From assembly GCF_000344685.1 (NCBI RefSeq), contig NW_006920411.1:2405422-2469421 (forward strand): DNA of 64,000 bases, in the 5' to 3' direction. Origin of the DNA: Gloeophyllum trabeum ATCC 11539 (Eukaryota; Basidiomycota; Agaricomycetes; Gloeophyllales; Gloeophyllaceae). The position numbers and the translations under genes are program-made. The notes beneath the pieces are model-generated. The model was not told where the DNA came from. It saw only the letters and a program-made list of their open reading frames with translations, and ran no database searches. Of this stretch, positions 10,769-20,134 are shown one piece after another (the first letter of the stretch is position 1; the number at the start of each line of letters is the position of its first letter).

Positions 10769-12038
10769 ATGGCTGAAGACGAAGACGACTACCTGTCGGA
10801 CAAGTTCCTCGCTGACCTTAATGCTGCCTCGTCGTCGGAACCCAAGACTTACTCTGCGAGGCGTAAGGAGGCAGAGAAGAAGGCGAAGTTAAAGCAAGAG
10901 CAGAATCGCATCAAGAGCCGCCGTCAGCTGGAGCTCGAGTCTCGGGAGGCGGGCTTGAGCAAGAGCCTGTTCGAGCGAGCGAAGGAGGAGGAGGCGACTG
11001 TCGGGAAAGGAAACAAGGCGCTGGCTATGATGATGAAGATGGGGTTCAAGCCCGGCCAGTCGCTCGGACAGGTGCATGATGAGCCCGCACCGGAGGCAGC
11101 ATCTGTAACTCCGGAACGCGCTGTTTCCAGTACGCCAGAAGTGGAGGTGAAAGAGAGCTCGGCAGAACCATCGAGAGATGGTACGCCTTTTGAGTCTATG
11201 ACCAGAGGCTTGGGCTCTGGTATCAAACACAGGACGGAGCCGCTACCTCTGAATGAGTGGGCTGGTAGGTGCAGTGACCGATACGGAGCTATCGTGATAT
11301 GGTACTCATATACGTTTCCTAGGGAAGAAGGGTATTGGCTCACTGAAGCGTGGCCCGTCTCCCTCGTCATTGGAGAGAATGGCGAAGATGGCTAAGACTA
11401 CTGAGGCGGTCGATCAAGATACCTTTCGCAGCCGCGCGAGGGAAGATTACTTGGAACGACGGGCTGAAGGTCGCTTAGCTCCCGCTCAAGCCACTTGCGT
11501 GAGCCTTGACGAGAAGGCAGGCAAGGCTGTGAGTTGATCCCCTCTGACACCCTGCTGTTGCTCACGTACCCAACCAAGTTCAACGTCTTGTGGCTGAATC
11601 CCAACAACCCCGACGCCTTCCCGGAGGAACTCATGAATGCACTGCCGGAGGAGCCGGTGGTCGCAAAGACGCGTCGGCGACAAGAGCAGGAGACCATCGA
11701 GGCCCGTTTGCGCAAGCAAATGAAGGCCGATGCGCTGCAGCCTTTGTCTCCCGAAGATGACTCTCCTTCTAAAGTGGCAGAAAGGGATCAGGCGCAGCTA
11801 ACGCCGGAGCAGTTAGAAGAAGCTGTCAAGTTCTTGAGCCAGAGTGTACGCTGCTCGTTTATTCCCATTGCTTGATGCCTTTGCTGACAGTATTCCACAG
11901 GCTCAGCAGCGGCTGGCGGCAGTTTTGTCATATTTGCGATCCGAATACTCGTACTGTTTCTGGTGCGGGTGCCAGTACAATGACGCCGAAGATTTGCAGC
12001 AGAACTGCCCCGGCGAGAACGAGGAAGATCACGACTGA
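10769..12038 (+). CDS. G-patch and DUF4187 protein (GPATCH11-like)
   Basis: Probable nuclear RNA-processing factor; G-patch proteins bind RNA and often activate DEAH helicases. Four exons (10769-11264, 11323-11528, 11579-11845, 11901-12038) give 368 aa. The N-terminus is highly charged and helical (RRKEAEKKAKLKQEQNRIK). The G-patch-like core includes MMMKMGFKPGQSLGQ, interrupted by a variable insert, then GLGSGIKHRTEPLPLNEWAG. The C-terminus has LSYLRSEYSYCFWCGCQYND and NCPGENEEDHD, the cysteine-containing DUF4187 module. This domain pair is that of human GPATCH11 (CCDC75). All intron phases close. Confidence 0.88.
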
Positions 12039-12169
12039 ATTTGTATCTATAGTACGCCTGCGTGTATCCCTAATGTTTCACCCCTTTTCGTAATGATATC
12101 AGGATGTCCTCAATTCGCAACGACGAGGTAGGTATCATTTGTAGCAAAAATACAGTGAGCCGTTGGATT

Positions 12170-13195
12170 CTACAGAAAAGCCAGTCGAAGAACGAAAGGA
12201 TTGCGCCGAACGCGCATGCGCCGTGCAGGAGATTTCACCCGTGAAAGTGATCCAGAAAACAAAGTCCTGAGTTCCTTGGTCCAAGTGAGCGACGAATAGT
12301 TTACGAAATAAAACAGACGGTGAGTCCATATCTCATGCAACCGGAGTGACATGCTGATTATGGTGTACAGCCAGATGGGCGCCAGGCCGGTGCCACTCTA
12401 GCGGTCGGGGTGAGACGGAATCTGAGCGTGACGTCGCCGGGTGGTCTGATGACGTTGGTGAGTAGGAATATGGCATTGGCGGAAGAGGGGGAATTGACGG
12501 AAGGGAAACAGGAGCGGATGGGTCAGCAGGAGGGGTTCTGACGGAGCGATGGGGAAAGTCGGGAGATGTAGGGGATGCGCATGGCGTCTTTCGACGCACG
12601 AATGTCGATATCGGCGTGCCAGCGATTGTCTCTGCGTGCAGAGTCGATGCCCTACGTCTCGACTTCTCTTTGAGGTCGAGATTGGACGGCCTGGAACGGA
12701 CGGCGGTAGCGGCAAGACGCGGGGATGTTGACACGGGCTGATCGTATGTTTCAATACCTGTGTCAGAGCGCATGGCTAGGTTGACTTACACGTCCAAGGC
12801 CCGTTCCTTCCAATCCGTCATTGAAAGGCGCGGGAACACTTCGGTTCCTCACATGCGACTAATTGACTCGTCAGTACGGCACGATCATCCCGGAAGGCAG
12901 CACTTACAATGCGGGGTGAATACGGAGCGAACCTGCGAACGTATTGGCCTCGGATGAAGCAAGACTCCTCTAGGTCTGAGTTCTTTAAATAAGGAGCGTC
13001 ATGATCTGACATGACTATCGAAGGCGCGGTTTGGAACGAAGCAGGTCCACTCAAGGACCGTGGAGGGTTGGGGGTTGGGGCGACTGAGGAGGGGGGCCGT
13101 AATGAGCGAGGACAAGAGGGGTCGGAGCCGCGATCGAGGGTGTTATCCAGACCCAGGGACGCCATGAGCTCAACGAAGGAGGGAAGGGTAGTCAT
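12170..13195 (-). CDS. Ser/Pro-rich hypothetical protein
   Basis: I do not recognise this gene. Exon 1 (13195-12908) encodes MTTLPSFVELMASLGL, then a Ser/Pro-rich stretch and RGQYVRRFAPYSPRI before a GTAAGT donor. A large exon around 12755-12370 encodes a Ser/Thr/Pro/Arg-rich stretch (SRRRASTLHAETIAGTPIS, FVRRKTPCASPTSPDFPHRS). A basic tail (KSPARRMRVRRNPFVLRLAFL) ends at 12170. A small exon near 12850-12790 (VPAPFNDGLEGTGLG) is likely, but its phase does not close with the obvious splice sites, so the middle structure is tentative. No signal peptide or membrane segment is visible. The composition suggests a disordered regulatory protein with phosphorylatable S/T-P sites. Confidence 0.45.
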
Positions 13196-14132
13196 CTTCG
13201 CAGAAGAACAGGCAGGGTCTGGTCAAGCCTAAGCTTGAGATAACACATTTCATTAGAGAGCTGTTATAAGAGCAACAGGTGCCTAGCAATATCTCCGACG
13301 TTAGCGTGCGTTGTCAAGTCACTGCATCCATTGTCAGGGAAAGGAACGGTGGAACGTTCTTCACTTGTCTTGCGACCGGTAGCTCAGCGATGTACACTGT
13401 GGAGGACAATCAAATAGTGGTTGGCAAGGTGATGGCCTGCATTGGGAAACTGGCCGAGACGGCTTGGCCCCCGTTGCATGACCGACGGCTCGAGGCTATG
13501 TACACAAGCACCTACGGATCTACCAGTCCCCTCTCGCTTGTGCGTGGACAGATCAAAATTGCGCCAGCTATGTACAACTATAAGAGGAGTTGGGCGAGTC
13601 CCAGGATTTGTCGATTGACATCTGATGTCGCGGATACGGCTTCCATGCCCAATGTAAGGTATGATTAGATCTCTACAAGCGGTTACCTGCCATATCCTTC
13701 ACTAGCAAGTCCAGAGATCCGCAGGTCGCGCAGCATTCCCCATCTGCTTGTTACCAAGATAGCAAGGGCCTGCCGGTTAGTTCATACAACCTCTAGTATA
13801 GCTTCAGCCCCCGGGCCTGGGGCGATTTGTAGAGAGAGTAAACTGGAGAACCCATTCTATTTCTGAGCGTATGGGAATCGGTCAGGATGTGGCACCGTTG
13901 CCAACTCAGCTCTTCGCAACGAACCCATTAGAGCGCTCAGAAAGCGGGTCCACTAGAATAGACTCCTAGGGTATATCCATGGACAAGGAGTCCGAGGAAG
14001 GGCAACAATCAGATGCAGCATGTTGTATGATAGGTCCGTAGACATGTCGTAGCAGGTACCACGCGACGCGCGCGGACGTGAACTCCAGCCACCATCAATT
14101 ACAGCCACGTGCGCCTCTCTTTTCCTGTCACC
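13196..14132. other. Intergenic region, no supported gene
   Basis: About 0.94 kb. A 129-codon plus-strand frame (13279-13668) is open but has no recognisable motif. The region should hold divergent promoters for the Ser/Pro-rich gene and for RPB12. Confidence 0.5.
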
Positions 14133-14454
14133 ATGAACCAGTCTCAGCAGCCCGGGCAGAACGCAAATCCTGGTTCGGCAGCCGGTGGAGGCTTTGGCCA
14201 GCCAAGACAAGAGATGGAGTATATCTGTGCGGGTGGGTATCAGCTAGAACTTCGCAATCCAGACGTTCCCTGAGTTCATGACAGACTGCGGTGCGAAGAA
14301 CGAGATCAAGTCAAGAGAGCCTATCCGCTGCCGTGAATGCGGACACCGTATCATGTACAAGAAGAGAACGAAGCGAAGTACGTTTGAACCTCAGCCGTGG
14401 CACCTTTGTATCTTACCTCTCTGATTGACAGTGGTGCAATTCGAGGCCCGCTGA
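14133..14454 (+). CDS. RPB12: RNA polymerase subunit RPB12 (ABC10-alpha)
   Basis: The smallest zinc-binding subunit shared by nuclear RNA polymerases I, II and III. Three exons (14133-14232, 14285-14377, 14432-14454) give 71 aa. The zinc ribbon is [12 protein letters not shown] followed by [19 protein letters not shown], with two CxxC pairs, and the invariant end MVQFEAR is encoded by a 23-nt last exon. The second intron splits an ATG codon. The N-terminal 25 residues are a Gly/Gln-rich extension. Length and motifs match the family exactly. Confidence 0.97.
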
Positions 14455-14757
14455 CAGTGACACAGGCATTCTGGAGCTGTCCGGATGCGTCCCGTGTGCC
14501 ATGGACGCTTCCACGCCATACCCCAAGATCACCCAACAGGCCATGCTATCGCAGCTCAGGAGAGAAGCACGCTTGCTATGATATCTCGTATCTTCCTGTC
14601 AGACTGCTGAAAAGTACTGTATCAATAATACCTGTGTATTTTATTGTCGTTATCATCGTTGTCTCACTGTGGAATCGGAATTATATGTGAAATAAGATAC
14701 ATGCAAGATATGTGGAGTAAGCTATCACGACGAAAGGATTGCGGTTCCGGTTCATGT

Positions 14758-15506
14758 TCACCACCGCCCGAGCTGTCTGATCCAAAGATGTAGCAAGCAC
14801 GTAACCACCAGGTGATCAAGGATAGCTTCGGCGCTGGGAACAACGCACAGCGTGAGCTCAGATTGTGCCCATGTTGCAACTGTCCTCCCACGGGAATCTA
14901 CACACTATCGAACGTGAGTCAGCAGCTGTATACAACCGTCACCGAAGCAATTACTCACAAATAGGTCAATATTGTTCTCGGCGATTTTCCACTTGTACTC
15001 TGATCCGCCGGCCTTGAAACGACGCGACCTGTAAGATGTGTGGGCTCCATACGAAGCAATATGATGACCTGTATTGATAATACTCACTTGCTGGAAGATT
15101 TCTTCGCCCTACGCAAGTCACGGATATTGACCTACCCAAGCTAGAGGATCAGTAGAACAGCCACGGGTGGCTGCACTAGTCACTCACATCGTCGATGCCG
15201 AAAGTCACGGTCGCGTTGGAATTCGAGGTCCAGTCTATCTGGCCGGCCGAATCCCATACGTTGGTGGTTAGGTTCCTACGCTGGAAAGTCGTCACGCCGC
15301 TCGATAGACCGGTAAGAGGGTGGTAGAACTGCGTCAGATGTTAGCTATCCGGTACAGTGTGCAAGGGAAATACGCTGACGAACTCGGTATAATTCCGCCA
15401 CATCTGAGGAGTCACCAATGACATGGTATACTCGGAATGTACGTATGTCTGAATTGGAGCCCGAAGGCGGATATTGAAATCGGAGGACGATGTTGCCAGA
15501 GGACAT
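14758..15506 (-). CDS. DUF6593-like small protein, copy 2
   Basis: Function unknown. Five exons (15506-15384, 15328-15188, 15131-15088, 15028-14959, 14904-14758) join in consistent phases to give 174 aa. Visible elements are FRVYHVIGDSSDVAELYR, then VTTFQRRNLTTNVWDSAGQIDW, a basic loop RRAKKSSSKSRRFKAGGSEYKWK, and a hydrophobic C-terminus with a possible membrane-proximal segment (ILDHLVVTCLLHLW). The layout TxxW, QIDW, EYKWK, RGRTVATW parallels the gene at 2575-3388 although direct identity is low. No signal peptide. It lies convergent with RPB12; about 300 bp separate them. Confidence 0.75.
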
Positions 15507-17066
15507 TGTGGCAAAATACAACAAAGGGGGGAGCCTATCCACGCGCGTTCATCGCTTTGTCATTTATGGGCCAGATGCGAGTCTCGGGATGACTGCTGCC
15601 GACTTAAACCAGATGCAAGTGCAAAGTACTGCAAGGTGGAGTGGGAACAGACCCAAGGTGGGCAGACCAGGTCGAAATCCTCGTCTATCTGTTGATCCGA
15701 GCAAGCAGAGTTCGGGCAGCACCAGGGCGGCCGATCGATGCTCTTCCGGTAAGATCTCTCTGCGGATCTGTCTTCAACGCCTGCACGTTGCGTCTGAGTC
15801 CAGCAAAAGGAGCGCGGACTTCCCCGGCAGCACGACCCGACGGAGACCATTCCGGAAGGGCGTGCCGAACGTAGGTGTCCTGCATGGTGTCGTCGATTTG
15901 GGTACAAAGGAGAAGAAGGCTCTGCGTAGCGGACGTACCGGGGTTATGTCGGCCTATGACCTATCACTGTCCCTTCCTTCATGTTACATGACGGCTGTGC
16001 TGGCAGCTGGAGGTACAGGAGTAGCAGTGGTGAGTATAGTTGGACAAGGTTTGCCTTATCCATCGATCTCGAAATTGCCAGCATTCGCGGAATATAATTA
16101 GACCCCACCTCGCTCGTATTTACCTTGTTCGGCAGGCTGGTGAGGAGAACAAACCAGACTCGCATGCTGGTATAGGCCTTGCGGCCAAAATACTAGAAGA
16201 TGGACACCGGCGGCACTTGCCTTGCTCACATGGCTGGATCCCGCACATTCCAGGGCAAATCTGTCGGCCCAAAACGAGAGCGAGGAACAACCAGCGGAGG
16301 GACAGACCGTGGAGGTTGGGCAATGCTTAGTTCCTCGAAACAGGGCAATTGGCACACCGCGAAAGCGTTGATGAGGAAATGCGATCACCAGAGGATGTGG
16401 AGGCGCGTAGGAGATCTGGAAGGCTTTTGACGACGGGCATATGACTTTTAGTACAAAAGATCGACGGTAAGGCCCGTATCATAATTCAGCTTCGATACGC
16501 TATAGTCAAAAACCGTGGACCTACCGGTACATAGTATTGATCTGTGCAGTGATTGCGAGGTGATAAATACATGTGAAACATGATCATGATATTCAAAGGC
16601 AAAATCAGGCGTGTATTCGTAAGGAGCCTCTCTGCTGGTTGTTCTTCCAGTGTTCCCCAACCCCCTTGTTCAGAAACGATACGTTGACAACTTACGATCC
16701 ATCAATACTTCAAGTTAGCGTTCAGGTGGCATCGGACCTCGGGACGGGCGTAGCCGAGAAGTCGGTCGGACAGCAATGCTTCGATTAGCGTATCAGTATT
16801 GGTAAGCACATTGATGCCGGGTGGCCCCGCAAGCGGCGGCAGCTTGGGACACAACCATAACGTTGTTTGGTTTGACTTTCTGAAGACATATTGCACGTCT
16901 GTTCAGTCCGAATCGAGGAAGTCGAAGCGGTAGTCTCCGAGCTGCACGATGAGTCTGAGAGACAGGAGTGTTTCGCATGATCTGGAGGTGAGTAGCATAG
17001 CACACTATTCCGAGGGTTGTTAATCCAAGCTCGGAGTCATGTTAGGAATCCGATGTTTCCTCTCCT
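15507..17066. other. Unresolved region with coding-like stretches
   Basis: About 1.5 kb with no gene I can assemble, although it does not look random. On the minus strand 15885-15685 reads MQDTYVRHALPEWSPSGRAA and APFAGLRRNVQALKTDPQRD with GC-rich third positions. On the plus strand 15988-16029 reads MTAVLAAGGTGVAV before a GTGAGT donor, and about 16105-16160 reads PTSLVFTLFGRLVRR before a possible donor. These conflict in strand. One small gene with short exons may be hidden here. The last 100 bases should be the promoter of the bZIP gene. Confidence 0.35.
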
Positions 17067-18835
17067 ATGGACAATCTCGACGGTGCAAGCAACCAAGGGA
17101 GTAAACCAGGCCGGAAGAAAAACCCCAAGTGCGTTGATATCCCAGCAAACGTAACCATGATTATGCCTAAAACTGCACCCGCGACCATAGCTCGCAGGCG
17201 GCCCGCCGAGACCAAAACAGAATAGCCCAGCGAGAGTTTCGTCTACGCAAACAGCAACGTGTTAGCTCTAAGTTCTCGGCGTTCCCAATGTACCTTCCAT
17301 TAACAGGACTGCTAGATACGAGACCTTGAGGCTCGGGTCGAAATTCTATCAGGCGGCAAAGATGAGGCACTGTCTGAGATGAGGGAAATATTGAAAGGCG
17401 AGTGCTATGTCAGTTTACAGTGCCCCCGTTCCTGTTAATTCTGCAGCGCCTCACGTGCATAGATTTGATGCACGAGAATCAAGTATTGCGCAACCTCCTC
17501 AAGAACCTCAGTTCCTTCATTGGTGAAGGAGCGGGTGGCCTTCTACCGAAGCTAGGATGGGACCTTGCGGATTTCAACAACTTCATAAACAAAGCAGAGA
17601 CTGATACAGCTTGGGAGAGTCATCAGAGGCGTAAAAAGGCACGGCAAGAGTTCGATCCGTTGTCTTCTCATCCCAACCTTACAGCGCAGAAGCGTCCGAT
17701 CGAGGAAGAGGACAACCAGTCTGCTGCTAAGCGGTCCAAATCGGCAGCGGACGACAGAGAGAATGACCGTAACGGATATGCTATGCTAAACTCCATCACA
17801 GCCGGGATCAGCCCTCTTCCCGCCTCATACGCAGCGGAGTCAAGGCCCTCTGCCGACACCAGTTTCTTCTCAGAGCTCATACGGGGAACAGGGCGTTCGC
17901 CGATGTTTGCATCTCAGACGACGACCCCATCAAACAATACGCCCAGCCAGTATCCTACGGCATCGACGTCGACTATACCGACGGCTAGCAGCTCTTTCCA
18001 GAACCCCTATCTCCCTCCTATAAATATGAACATGGACGCTACGTTGCCGTCGCTTCAGTTCATGGCTAACCCTGCTGTACCACCGCAACAGCAGAATGTG
18101 CGAGCGGGTCACACTCCGGATGAAGATGCAGCTGATGACGATCCGAAAAGGAACGAGGCACATAAACTCATACAGTACGCATCTTAGGTCCACATGCTTT
18201 GGTGCTTATATTTATGACCTGTTCCCAGCTATCATCTCGATAATTTCAAGCGGAATTCTGCCTATTGTTTACCATCATCGTTGCGACCTACGTTAGTCCA
18301 GAAGTATGTTCCTCGTCGGCTTTCTCTTTCCTCCGTATTCCAACTGATCTTTTTACGCCTCCCTAGGACTGTTCCTCACGGTTTGTACCACCTTCGACGC
18401 GGGTTGTGACCTGATATTGACAGTACGCGCAGAGAGCGCCATTGACAGGATACCCCATCCCGAACTTCGGGATCGTATGATTCTACTACGCGGTACGCCT
18501 GTCTCCCTTGATACTGTTCGGACATACCTTGAGTTTGCCGGGTAGGCCGATATGATCTCGTTGACTGTCTTCACGAGTATCGAGCGGCAGTCACAATACA
18601 CGGGGATGATGTCCTTGCCCATACTAATTGGGAGATTGGAGAGAATTGGTTAAGACGTTACGGGTGCGCCGTGATGTCTCTCCGCTGCGGTGTTTAGCTG
18701 ATCTAATCATGATTCAGTTACCTCGTCGATCAGGCCACGCTCAATGTCTGCAATAGGTGGAGGCGAGATCGAGGTGAACACGAACTGCGTCTTGCGGACT
18801 TGGGTCCTGCGGACCAGCAATCTGGATCGGTATAG
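17067..18835 (+). CDS. bZIP transcription factor with DUF3425 domain
   Basis: Nine exons (17067-17128, 17191-17260, 17316-17397, 17463-18174, 18229-18303, 18367-18380, 18433-18492, 18546-18663, 18718-18835) close in phase and give 436 aa. The basic region RRDQNRIAQREFRLRKQQ (26-43) has the NxxAQxxFR signature of Yap/Pap1-type fungal factors. It continues into a zipper (IRDLEARVEIL and LMHENQVLRNLL). A central Ser/Pro/Asn-rich region follows, with KRPIEEEDNQSAAKRSK as a possible nuclear signal. The C-terminus holds a DUF3425-like module (RNSAYCLPSSLRPTLVQ, IDRIPHPELRDRMILLRG, DDVLAHTNWEI). Intron 3 appears to use a GC donor, and exon 6 is only 14 nt. The target genes are unknown. Confidence 0.92.
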
Positions 18836-19099
18836 GGTACTGTAGGGATTCTGACACTGTTTCTCTGGCCAGGGCATTTAGCTGTATCTTCCTCACATTG
18901 ATTATACTTGTCATGGCTGTATTACTTCACTCTCATAATACAGAGCTCCGCCTATGGGTTGTGGAAGGGGCCACGCCCACAATTATGGATAATCTCGTAG
19001 CAACCTCGCAAGTGGATACTATGATTTAAACAATCAGGACCTTCCGAGCAAGCAGAGGAACTGCCGTGCTCACAGGTTCGCCGTTCCATTGAAGTTAGA

Positions 19100-19452
19100 T
19101 TACCAGGAAGCTTTGCGGACACCTGGCAATTCTCCATTCAGAGCTTTCAGTCGGAATTGGAACTACAGCGGATTAGTATCGGGGGCCGAGGAAGATGAAT
19201 GCGTCAACTTACCCGACAGAGACCGAATTCACTCATGATGCCTCTACCGCGCCCACTCTCTATGCACCGGTTCTTCACCGTCGTGGGGCGAGTGTACTTG
19301 CCAAAAGTATTTAACTGCAGCTGAGCCTGATGTCGGACCTGCGGGGGCTGCCTTTGGTCCCGTGCGACATAGAGATATGCCCTTCGTAGAAGTTCGTTCT
19401 GTAAGACACCCTGACGGGCCTTTATGTCCCGCAAGACCCGGGCATTGGGCAT
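19100..19452 (-). CDS. MRP2: Mitochondrial ribosomal protein uS14m
   Basis: A small-subunit mitoribosomal protein of the S14 family, located in the head of the subunit near the tRNA path. Two exons (19452-19213, 19162-19100) join in phase 0 to give 100 aa. Diagnostic segments are RVLRDIKARQG, NELLRRAYLYVARDQ, NRCIESGRGRGIMSEFGLCR and the C-terminal RLKALNGELPGVRKASW, the usual S14 ending. The zinc-binding cysteine set of some bacterial S14 proteins is absent, as in most mitochondrial forms. Confidence 0.95.
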
Positions 19453-19679
19453 AGTGGTAGTGGACGAAGATAGCTGACAGCTGGTGGCGAATCAAACAAG
19501 GGCAATTCTATCGGTAAGAACCGGTGGCGAGGAACCTGCACCGACGCCTGCGCTTCTTTTGCGCAACTACAACAGTCCACATTCGACACAAGCCGACCGT
19601 GAGTTGGCTGGACATGGTTTGGCAGGTTCGCAGTAAGTATTCTATCGCGTAATGATGTGCTCCGACGCTGATACTAAAG

Positions 19680-19943
19680 ATGGGGGACTCCAGTAACACC
19701 ATGATTGCTGCTCGGAGTCTACGCCTCAGCCCCCTCCAGCGTCGGAAGTTCATCTCATCCCTATTCGGTCTTACATTCTTTGCCACCATATTCACCGTGT
19801 CTGCTTCATCCATGCTGCCATGTCCAGCTCACATTGAGAGGGGTCGGTTTGCGGACGGAGAGTCGGAGGAGTACAAGGGGAAGTCGCGGATAGTTATCGA
19901 GAAGAGGCCGAGAAGATGGATAGAAGAGAGTAAACCTCAGTAA
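19680..19943 (+). CDS. Small single-pass membrane protein, uncharacterised
   Basis: A single exon of 87 codons. The N-terminus is basic (MIAARSLRLSPLQRRKF) and is followed by one strongly hydrophobic segment (ISSLFGLTFFATIFTVSASSMLPC, about residues 25-48), a short charged stretch and a very basic end (SRIVIEKRPRRWIEE). This architecture is seen in small inner-mitochondrial-membrane assembly factors and in tail-out ER proteins; I cannot assign it. The cysteine after the membrane segment could be functional. It is divergent from uS14m; the two starts are about 230 bp apart, so a shared promoter is possible. ATG at 19680 is preferred, with an alternative at the internal Met8. Confidence 0.6.
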   Translation: MGDSSNTMIAARSLRLSPLQRRKFISSLFGLTFFATIFTVSASSMLPCPAHIERGRFADGESEEYKGKSRIVIEKRPRRWIEESKPQ

Positions 19944-20134
19944 TGTTATCAACTCAAGTGCTCTGATTAATTGCGATTACTTCTCACTGCGTTTGGCGTA
20001 TCCTGCATGCCTGAGGGCCGGAGCCATAAGGGTCTCACTTGCTTAGGAGTGATCTCACGAATTGATCTCCACGGTGAATGTCTAGTATTGTGGCCTCGTA
20101 TAACAGCAAAATAATATAGATATCGAGATAAATA

